Source: an uncultured Cloacibacillus sp. (GTDB lineage Bacteria; Synergistota; Synergistia; Synergistales; Synergistaceae). Taken from it: 11,752 nucleotides of DNA. Numbering within the stretch: position 1 is the first letter of the stretch; each line of letters starts with the position of its first letter. The notes below the pieces were generated by a model. It was not told the DNA's origin. It was given only the letters and a program-made list of their open reading frames with translations, and made no database searches. Positions 7,087 to 11,752 of the stretch are shown piece by piece. The DNA is taken from assembly GCA_934511335.1 (NCBI GenBank), contig CAKSWL010000047.1:1-11752 (forward strand). Reading direction: 5' to 3'. A program made the translations under genes and the position numbers.

Positions 7087-7740
7087 ATGGACAAGATGAC
7101 AAGAAACTCTCTGGAATCGCTTATCGCCTTTCATTGCGCGCCGGCGCTGGCGGGGATAAAGGCCGCGAATCTCTTTACGTTGCGCCATGTTCAAGCACAG
7201 CCGACGGACGGCGGCCTGGAGGCCGCGCGCACGCGGCTCGCCGCGTTTGATATCAGCATGGAGACTCTCTGCCGGTGTGAAAGATACGCCCTGATTCTCG
7301 TCTACCGTGAGGATCTGCTACGCAGGGCCTTCACTCCCGCGGCGGAAACCTTTCTGGAAGGTTATGGGTATCCCGCCGGTTCAAGCGTCGCCGAAAAGCT
7401 CTCCCATTTAAAGAGCCGCCTTTCGTCCTACAGCGAGTTTCCCCACGAGATCGGCGTCTTCCTCGACTATCCGCTCGCGGACGTCAAAGGGTTCATCGAG
7501 AACAGAGGCGGCGCTTACAAGGCCTGCGGCCTGTGGAAGGTCTACGGGGACAAGGACGGTACGCTTGCGCTCTTTGAACGCTACAAGCGGTGTACGGAAT
7601 ACTTCTGTAAAAAACTGGAGGCGGGGTGGGGGATGACGCAGCTGCTGGCGTCGCCGGCGGCCTTTGAATCGGCCTCCGACGGCTTTGCGCGCGCGCCGTA
7701 CCGCGAAGGCTTTTGCCGCTCGGCCTCTGCGTATGCCTGA
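7087..7740 (+). CDS. DUF3793 family protein
   Basis: The protein (217 residues from this ATG) carries the hallmark core of the uncharacterised DUF3793 family: an N-terminal FHCAPALAGIKAANLF, then FPHEIGVFLDYPLADVKGF from residue 118, continuing FIENRGG, CGLWKVYGD (WKVYGD at 150-155) and YKRCTEYF near 165. No function is established; members are common in anaerobic Firmicutes and relatives and often sit beside flavodoxin or iron-transport genes, as here. There is no signal peptide or membrane helix, so it is probably cytoplasmic. The start is uncertain: GGGG at 7081-7084 is only 2 bases from ATG 7087 but 11 from the in-frame ATG 7096 (214 residues), and neither spacing is ideal. Expression should follow the operator-covered promoter just upstream, suggesting metal control. 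Confidence 0.88.
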   Translation: MDKMTRNSLESLIAFHCAPALAGIKAANLFTLRHVQAQPTDGGLEAARTRLAAFDISMETLCRCERYALILVYREDLLRRAFTPAAETFLEGYGYPAGSSVAEKLSHLKSRLSSYSEFPHEIGVFLDYPLADVKGFIENRGGAYKACGLWKVYGDKDGTLALFERYKRCTEYFCKKLEAGWGMTQLLASPAAFESASDGFARAPYREGFCRSASAYA

Positions 7741-7841
7741 TAGGCCGCGCGCTGCCGCCGCCGGCCCGTCGACCGCGGCGCTTGTGAGATAGTTTTGTGT
7801 TTTTCAATTAGACTATAGATGAAAAGAAAGGCGGAAGAAAA

Positions 7842-8270
7842 ATGGGTAAAATCGCAGTGATTTACTGGAGCGCCGGCGGAAACACCGAAGCGATGGCGAA
7901 GGCTGTAGCCAGGGGGATATCCTCGGAAAATGTGGGGGCGGAGGTTTTCAGCGTTTCGGAGTTTGGCAATAAAAGCGTGAACGAGTACGAGAGGCTCGCC
8001 TTAGGCTGTCCCTCTATGGGGGCCGAGGTCTTGGAAGAATGCGAGTTTGAGCCCTTCCTCTCTTCGATAGAATCCGGGCTCGCCGGCAAAAAGGTGGCGC
8101 TGTTCGGCTCTTACGGCTGGGGCGACGGCGAATGGATGAGAAACTGGGAAAAGAGAATGAAGGACGACGGCTGCCTGCTCTTCGAGGCGGGGCTGATCAT
8201 CAACCTGACCCCCGACGACGAGGGGATAAGGCAGTGCGAGGAATTTGGCGCGCGCTTTGCGAAATTTTAA
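7842..8270 (+). CDS. Flavodoxin, short-chain
   Basis: This 142-residue FMN-binding electron carrier has the phosphate-binding loop YWSAGGNTEAMAKAV at residues 9-23, the 60s loop LGCPSMGAEVLEE and the 90s loop FGSYGWGDGEWM, whose aromatic residues stack on the isoalloxazine ring. Length and the absence of an inserted segment place it among short-chain flavodoxins. Flavodoxin typically replaces ferredoxin when iron is scarce, which fits its place 101 bases behind the DUF3793 gene and downstream of metal-type operators. I see no strong promoter in the 101-base gap (a TATAGA at 7814-7819 lacks a good -35), so cotranscription is likely. The ribosome site (AAAGGCGG, 7827-7834) is moderate. Function as a soluble low-potential carrier is secure; its partner enzymes are unknown. 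Confidence 0.94.
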   Translation: MGKIAVIYWSAGGNTEAMAKAVARGISSENVGAEVFSVSEFGNKSVNEYERLALGCPSMGAEVLEECEFEPFLSSIESGLAGKKVALFGSYGWGDGEWMRNWEKRMKDDGCLLFEAGLIINLTPDDEGIRQCEEFGARFAKF

Positions 8271-8307
8271 AAAATTGACCGCCGGAAATGGCGGCTGTCA
8301 ATAAAGC

Positions 8308-8333
8308 TTTATGGCTACCATGCCGGCCATAAA
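8308..8333. other. Hairpin in the flavodoxin 3' region
   Basis: TTTATGGC (8308-8315) pairs perfectly with GCCATAAA (8326-8333) around a 10-base loop. There is no T-run, so it is not a terminator alone. With the following element it may protect the mRNA 3' end. Confidence 0.4.
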
Positions 8334-8340
8334 CCGCACG

Positions 8341-8378
8341 AAAGGGGAAGGGCTCTGACATGAGGTCCTTTCCCTTTT
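8341..8378 (+). terminator. Rho-independent terminator of the DUF3793-flavodoxin unit
   Basis: AAAGGGGAAGG (8341-8351) pairs with CCTTTCCCTTT (8367-8377), 11 bp with one G-U, around a loop that can form a further CTC/GAG pair; TTTT follows the CCC. The A-tract on the other arm makes it potentially bidirectional. Confidence 0.7.
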
Positions 8379-8406
8379 GTTGCTCTGCACAGCCCCCGAG
8401 CTTCAA

Positions 8407-8460
8407 GTTCCGGCGGCGCGCGGAGAATAAGGCCGGCCGCCCGAGGAACCTTTTATTTTT
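8407..8460 (+). terminator. Second terminator-like hairpin
   Basis: GTTCC-GGCGGC (8407-8417) pairs with GCCGCC (8436-8441) and GGAAC (8445-8449), with a 3-base bulge, and is followed by the T-rich CTTTTATTTTT (8450-8460). It insulates the metal-ATPase promoter from upstream transcription. No gene lies between the two terminators. Confidence 0.6.
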
Positions 8461-8513
8461 CGGCAAAGACCTCTTTTTGTTGGCCCCGTTTGTTTGATCG
8501 GCAAAAAAATATT

Positions 8514-8542
8514 TTGCACGGAGGATAAAAAAGAGATATAAT
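8514..8542 (+). promoter_or_regulatory. Predicted sigma70 promoter of the metal-ATPase unit
   Basis: TTGCAC (8514-8519) lies 17 bases from a perfect TATAAT (8537-8542). The -35 is weak beyond TTG. The last base of the -10 is the first of the operator block, so a bound regulator would occlude RNA polymerase. Confidence 0.7.
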
Positions 8543-8569
8543 TAGCTTACGCTAATTAACGCAAGCTAA
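8542..8569. promoter_or_regulatory. Double operator, 28-bp near-perfect palindrome
   Basis: Two abutting 14-mers, TTAGCTTACGCTAA (8542-8555) and TTAACGCAAGCTAA (8556-8569), match the perfect palindrome at 7020-7033 at 13 and 10 of 14 positions. Together they form one larger palindrome symmetric at 24 of 28 positions. It covers the end of the -10 and the start of transcription, as expected for a repressor binding as two dimers. Confidence 0.75.
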
Positions 8570-8592
8570 TATTTACAAGGAGGTATCTTTAT

Positions 8593-8817
8593 ATGAGAGT
8601 TGAATGCGAACGTTGCCTAATATTTGCGGCTGGACTGATTGTGGGAGCCGGAGCTTACGCGGTGGTGAAGAACGGAAAAGCGAAGAAGGCCGCCGTTAAA
8701 GCGCTGGCAAAGGGTATGGAGCTTCAGGAGAAGGTCGCTGCGGCCGCCGAGAGGACGAAGGAGTCCGTCGCGGATACGGTCGCGGAGGCGAGGTGCTGCA
8801 TGGAAGAGAAGGACTAA
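8593..8817 (+). CDS. Small membrane-anchored DUF6110/DUF1490 (PacL)-like protein, putative metallochaperone of the adjacent ATPase
   Basis: The 74-residue protein has one hydrophobic segment, residues 9-25 (LIFAAGLIVGAGAYAVV), then a lysine-rich stretch and an amphipathic Ala/Glu/Lys helix ending VAEARCCMEEKD. This layout matches small proteins encoded just before P1B ATPases: DUF6110 in Firmicutes and mycobacterial PacL1 (Rv3269, DUF1490), a membrane-anchored metal-binding partner of the CtpC zinc ATPase. Unusually, this copy has cysteines at both ends: C5-x-x-C8 before the membrane segment and C68-C69-M70 near the C-terminus, where PacL1 uses Asp/His. A thiol-based metal site is plausible but inferred. 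The start is firm: AAGGAGG at 8577-8583, nine bases before ATG. The ATPase follows after 89 bases, so they probably form an operon. Confidence 0.78.
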   Translation: MRVECERCLIFAAGLIVGAGAYAVVKNGKAKKAAVKALAKGMELQEKVAAAAERTKESVADTVAEARCCMEEKD

Positions 8818-8856
8818 CCACTCTTTTTTACCTTTTACCAAAGTAATGATTTTTGC

Positions 8857-8886
8857 GGGGTCCGCATTGTTTGTAAATGCGGCCCC
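8857..8886 (+). other. Intercistronic hairpin between the small protein and the ATPase
   Basis: GGGG (8857-8860) and CCGCATT (8862-8868) pair with AATGCGG (8876-8882) and CCCC (8883-8886): 11 bp with one bulged T and a 7-base loop. No T-run follows, and the ATPase ribosome site is only 7 bases downstream. It could set the ratio of the two proteins by stabilising or processing the mRNA. Confidence 0.6.
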
Positions 8887-8906
8887 TGAATTGTGAGGAA
8901 TATTTT

Positions 8907-10991
8907 ATGGAATATGTCATCGCCCATGAATTGCCCGGACGAATCCGCCTGCGCACGCCCAAAGGGACTTTTTCAAAAAAAAGCGCGCCGGCGGTGGAGG
9001 CGCTGCTTGAATCGCAGCGTGGCGTGAAGAAGGTCAAGGCGGCCTATCTCACCGGGAGCGTCCTTATTTATTTTGAAGCTTCGTGCAGAGAGAGCGTTCT
9101 TTTGGCGGCGGCTCTGCTCACGAGAGACTATTATGAAGACAAGGAGCTTGAGGGGCTCCGCGGCGAGCTGTCGCCGGGGAGCCTGAAAATGGGGCTGGCC
9201 GCGATGTCCGCCCGCTGCGTCTTTCGCCTTATGTTGCCTGCCCCATTGCGAAGGGCGGTAAGTATCTGCCGCGCCGCCTCTTTTGTCAAAAAAGGGCTGC
9301 ACTCTCTCCTGATAGCCCGCAAACTCGACGTCTTTGTACTGGACGCCTCGGCGATCGTAAGCGCCATCGCCAGAGGGGATTTCGTCTCCGCGGGGATCAT
9401 AATGACGCTGATCTCGTTGGGCGACCTTCTCGAGAGCTGGACGCAGCAAAAGTCTAAAGAGGATCTCGCACAAAGCCTAGCGCTTCGCGTCGATACCGTC
9501 TGGGTAAGGCGCGGCGGCTGTGATGTGGAGACGGCATTTTCCGAACTGGCCGTCGGCGATTTGGTGGTCGTCCGCGCGGGCACGGTGATCCCTGTGGACG
9601 GCAAGGTCGCCGAGGGCGAGGCGGTGGTGAATCAATCGTCGATGACCGGAGAGCCGCTCGGCATCGTCAGAAAAAAGGGCGCCAGCGTCTATGCGGGCAC
9701 GGTGGTGGAGGAGGGTATGATCGTGGTCGAGGTCACTGCCCTGGGAAGCTCCACGCGCGTCAGCAAGATAATCGCGGTCGTGGAAGAGTCGGAGGGGCGC
9801 AAGGCCTTGATACAGGGACGCGCCGAACGTCTCGCCGACTCTATCGTGCCCTTTAATTTCCTGCTGGCCGGCATCATATATCTTGCGACCAGAAATCCGC
9901 GGCGCGCCTCCTCGGCCCTGATAGTGGATTACTCGTGCGCCATCAAGCTGGCGACGCCGCTTGCCATTCTCGCCGCGATGCGCGAAGGCATCAAGCGCGG
10001 CGTGCTGGTCAAGGGCGGAAAGTATCTCGAGGCGCTCTCCGACGCGGAGGCGGTCGTTTTTGACAAGACGGGCACGCTGACCGTCGCCGAGCCGCGTGTG
10101 GTCAAGGTGATCGCGCTCAACGGCTTTTGCCGTGAAGAGGTTTTGAAGCTTGCGGCCTGTCTTGAGGAGCACTTCCCCCATTCGATAGCGAAGGCTGTCG
10201 TTCGCCGTGCAGAGGAGGAGGAGCTGCACCACGCGGAGGAACACGCCGAGGTGGAATATGCCGTCGCGCACGGCATCGTTTCCAGCCTGCGCGGGGAGAG
10301 GGTCATCATCGGCAGCGCCCACTTTGTCTTTGAGGATGAAAACATCTCCATCGCGGAGGAGGATAAGAGGATAATCGACGGCGAGTGCGAGCGCTATTCG
10401 CTGCTCTATCTTGCCGTCGGAACGCGGCTGGCTGGCATTATCTGCATCGCTGACCCGCTGCGGGAGGAGGCGCGTGAGGTAGTTTCGGCGCTGAAAAGAG
10501 AGGGTATCGAACATCTTGTCATGCTTACCGGAGACAGCCGGCGGGCGGCGGAGAATACCGCGGCCTTGCTCGGCATCGGCGAGGTCTGTTCTGAGATGCT
10601 GCCCGTCGATAAATCGGAATATGTCCGGGCGCTTACGGAAAGGCATCGGGCGGTCATTATGGTAGGGGACGGCGTCAACGACTCGCCGGCGCTCTCGGCC
10701 GCCAGCGTCGGCGTCTCCATGAGGAGCGGCGCCGACATCGCCCAAGAAGTGGCGAACGTCGTCCTGCTGGAAAACAGCCTGAGCGCCTTAGTCGACGCGC
10801 GGCGTATCGGCAGGGGGGCGATGCGGAAAATCAATCGGAATTACTGCTTCATCGTCGGGACCAACACGCTGCTGCTGACGCTCGGACTCGGCGGGTTCAT
10901 TTCTCCCGCCCTCTCGGCGCTGCTCCATAACCTTTCAACGGTCGCGGCCAGCGTCTACAGCCTCGCTCCCGTGCTCAAAAGGGATAGATAG
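8907..10991 (+). CDS. P1B-type heavy-metal translocating ATPase (CtpC-like)
   Basis: This 694-residue membrane pump exports transition-metal ions using ATP. It opens with a degenerate HMA-like domain (HELPGRIRLRT, no CxxC). Next come membrane helices, the actuator motif MTGE (TGE 247-249), a helix pair, the phosphorylation site DKTGT (Asp386) and the hinge GDGVNDSP (587-594). Two C-terminal helices close it. The transmembrane metal motif reads VDYSCAIKLATP (Ser343-Cys344), not Cys-Pro-Cys, so it is not a classical Cu or Zn/Cd pump. The nucleotide-domain His-Pro signature is HFPHSIAKAV, with Ser after His. A His/Glu stretch, ELHHAEEHAEVEY, lies in the same domain. The frame extends to ATG 8877, but that codon lies inside a hairpin without a ribosome site; ATG 8907 follows GAGGA at 8895-8899. 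The upstream small protein supports CtpC kinship. Ion unknown: Zn, Mn or Fe. Confidence 0.93.
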   Translation: MEYVIAHELPGRIRLRTPKGTFSKKSAPAVEALLESQRGVKKVKAAYLTGSVLIYFEASCRESVLLAAALLTRDYYEDKELEGLRGELSPGSLKMGLAAMSARCVFRLMLPAPLRRAVSICRAASFVKKGLHSLLIARKLDVFVLDASAIVSAIARGDFVSAGIIMTLISLGDLLESWTQQKSKEDLAQSLALRVDTVWVRRGGCDVETAFSELAVGDLVVVRAGTVIPVDGKVAEGEAVVNQSSMTGEPLGIVRKKGASVYAGTVVEEGMIVVEVTALGSSTRVSKIIAVVEESEGRKALIQGRAERLADSIVPFNFLLAGIIYLATRNPRRASSALIVDYSCAIKLATPLAILAAMREGIKRGVLVKGGKYLEALSDAEAVVFDKTGTLTVAEPRVVKVIALNGFCREEVLKLAACLEEHFPHSIAKAVVRRAEEEELHHAEEHAEVEYAVAHGIVSSLRGERVIIGSAHFVFEDENISIAEEDKRIIDGECERYSLLYLAVGTRLAGIICIADPLREEAREVVSALKREGIEHLVMLTGDSRRAAENTAALLGIGEVCSEMLPVDKSEYVRALTERHRAVIMVGDGVNDSPALSAASVGVSMRSGADIAQEVANVVLLENSLSALVDARRIGRGAMRKINRNYCFIVGTNTLLLTLGLGGFISPALSALLHNLSTVAASVYSLAPVLKRDR

Positions 10992-11112
10992 GACAAAGCG
11001 GAGCTCCCGACGGCAGGGCTGTTATGCCCGCGCTTATATTGCAAAAAATAATCTGTCGGTATTCAACGATTTAGATTTTAGCCTTTAAAGCCTCTCTATC
11101 AGAAAAAGACTG

Positions 11113-11160
11113 ATTTGGTTCTTTGGACGTCCCAGCGAGGGCGCCCAAACCTTTACCAAA
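11113..11160. terminator. Candidate terminator hairpin after the ATPase unit
   Basis: The inner stem TTTGG-CG-CCC (11122-11133) pairs with GGG-CG-CCAAA (11139-11149) with one mismatch and one bulge. An outer TTTGG (11114-11118) can pair with CCAAA (11156-11160). T-rich sequence (TTTATTTTTT, 11167-11176) comes 7 bases later, so it is not a canonical layout. Confidence 0.35.
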
Positions 11161-11192
11161 CCCAAATTTATTTTTTACCCCATCGAAGATAG

Positions 11193-11314
11193 ATCGGCGT
11201 TTAGACGTGCGAATAACGAGACAACTGAAGGATTGCCAAGCGGAGGTGCACTAAAGTGCGTTGAGCGTTGGCAAGCCCTCAGTTATGAAGTTAGTCGTGC
11301 GTATAAACGCCGAT
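11193..11314. repeat. 122-bp palindromic element with a single symmetry axis
   Basis: Bases pair about one axis at 11253.5. The ends are perfect 11-bp arms, ATCGGCGTTTA (11193-11203) and TAAACGCCGAT (11304-11314). Inner blocks AACTGA/TCAGTT and TTGCCAA/TTGGCAA also match, and the tip is GCACT-AA-AGTGC. Of 61 pairings, 43 are Watson-Crick and 5 G-T. It could be a MITE-like palindromic repeat or a long structured RNA. I see no clear target-site duplication. Confidence 0.75.
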
Positions 11315-11379
11315 TTTAAGGTATTATGTGATAAAATACCGCATGTATGAGTATCTTCATTGAGAAGGGCAGACCGACG

Positions 11380-11752
11380 ATGATGAACTGTTCTAAGATG
11401 AATGGAAACGGCAATGACTTTCTTGTTATAGATAATATGTCGCTGGCGCTTGATGGAACGGTCCTTAGCAAAACCGCGCGCCTGGCCTGCCGCCGCCGTG
11501 AGGCCCTTGGAGCGGACGGTCTTCTTGTCGCAGAGCCCTCGGAGCGCGCCGACTTCAGGATGCGCCTCTTCAACAGCGACGGCTCTGAGGGGGAGATGTG
11601 CGGCAACGGCGCGCGCTGTATCGCGCGTTTCGCCTTTGAAAAGGGGATCGTGAAGTCGCAGGATATGACTTTTGAAACGCTGGGCGGCGACGTCCATGCA
11701 GTGGTGCGCGGCGAGCGGGTGACGCTCGACCTTGCCCCGGTGTCGGTGGCGG
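11380..11752 (+). CDS. dapF: Diaminopimelate epimerase, 3'-truncated by window edge
   Basis: The visible 124 codons encode the first half of DapF, which interconverts LL- and meso-diaminopimelate for lysine and peptidoglycan synthesis without a cofactor. Diagnostic motifs are KMNGNGNDFLVID at the start (family K-M-x-G-x-GNDF), GADGLL, FRMRLFNSDGSEGEMCGNG, and the active-site-cysteine motif CGNGARCIARF. The sequence is open to the window end with no disruption, and the second catalytic Cys lies beyond it. ATG 11380 is chosen because it puts KMNGNGNDF in the usual N-terminal place and has GAGAAGGG at 11362-11369, 10 bases upstream. ATG 11383 is equally possible, and the in-frame ATG 11347 would add 11 unusual residues. 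It points to a cell wall with meso-diaminopimelate. It is unrelated to the metal genes before it. Confidence 0.95.
   Translation, partial: MMNCSKMNGNGNDFLVIDNMSLALDGTVLSKTARLACRRREALGADGLLVAEPSERADFRMRLFNSDGSEGEMCGNGARCIARFAFEKGIVKSQDMTFETLGGDVHAVVRGERVTLDLAPVSVA

Larger units (their letters stand above)
10992..11379. other. Intergenic region dense in inverted repeats
   Basis: There is no gene in these 388 bases. A small hairpin, GGGC (11016-11019) with GCCC (11026-11029), follows the ATPase stop. A layered hairpin occupies 11113-11160, a 122-bp palindromic element 11193-11314, and GGTATT/AATACC (11320-11325 with 11335-11340) lies just before dapF. No clear promoter with both boxes is seen for dapF; TAAAAT at 11332-11337 is a possible -10. 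Confidence 0.6.

Noticed and set aside
7782..7819. Separate promoter for flavodoxin (TTGTGA ... TATAGA)
   Set aside because: The spacing is 26 bases and no better -35 is found at 16-18 bases from TATAGA.
8877..8906. Upstream ATG 8877 as the ATPase start
   Set aside because: It lies in the hairpin arm with no Shine-Dalgarno. ATG 8907 has GAGGA at a good distance and starts just before the conserved HELPGR motif.
9477..10745. Long open frame (about 420 codons) on the minus strand within the metal ATPase
   Set aside because: It is antisense to a gene with every P-type ATPase motif and shows no recognisable domain. Long antisense frames are expected in GC-rich codon-biased genes.
11251..11697. 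Minus-strand open frame at the end of the window
   Set aside because: It is antisense to clear dapF sequence and runs into the palindromic element, with no protein-family likeness.
1..11752. CRISPR array, tRNA, rRNA, insertion sequence or phage genes
   Set aside because: No regularly spaced repeats, no tRNA-like cloverleaf with a GTTCGA loop, no rRNA sequence, and no transposase, integrase or phage protein was seen on either strand.

Overview
The window is GC-rich and reads as chromosome from an anaerobic, amino-acid-using Gram-negative bacterium. The gene set (a molybdenum hydroxylase, a histidine-lyase relative, a BCCT transporter, a DUF3793/flavodoxin pair and a small DUF6110-like protein with a P1B ATPase) would fit Synergistota such as Cloacibacillus or Synergistes. 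This is inference from gene content; there is no rRNA or other marker in the window. All confident genes are on the + strand.

Region 1 (1-5220) is a compact catabolic operon. It holds the 3' part of a xanthine-dehydrogenase-type molybdopterin subunit, then a BCCT-family transporter 22 bases later, then a histidine/phenylalanine ammonia-lyase homologue that overlaps the transporter by 4 bases (ATGA). The lyase keeps Tyr53, His83 and other family residues but lacks the Ala-Ser-Gly that forms the MIO cofactor; it reads GSVG-EA-DL, one residue short. A MIO-less lyase of this type is known: ergothionase, which releases trimethylamine from ergothioneine. Ergothioneine is a betaine, and BCCT carriers move betaines, so this is probably an ergothioneine (or related histidine-betaine) uptake and degradation operon. 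The hydroxylase is a candidate later step.

Region 2 (5221-6380) carries exonuclease III (xthA) with its own sigma70-type promoter and a terminator. Region 3 (6381-7011) has no intact gene and includes what looks like the tail of a decayed GNAT acetyltransferase on the minus strand.

Region 4 (7012-10991) is a metal-homeostasis block of two transcription units: DUF3793 protein plus flavodoxin, and a small DUF6110/PacL-like membrane protein plus a P1B-type metal ATPase. Both start from sigma70-type promoters overlaid by the same palindrome, close to TTAGCTTAAGCTAA, which resembles DtxR/IdeR/MntR-type operators. Flavodoxin is a classic low-iron gene, so a shared metal regulator is likely.

Region 5 (10992-11752) is a 388-base gap rich in inverted repeats, including one 122-bp element with a single axis of symmetry, followed by the 5' part of dapF (diaminopimelate epimerase), cut by the window end.
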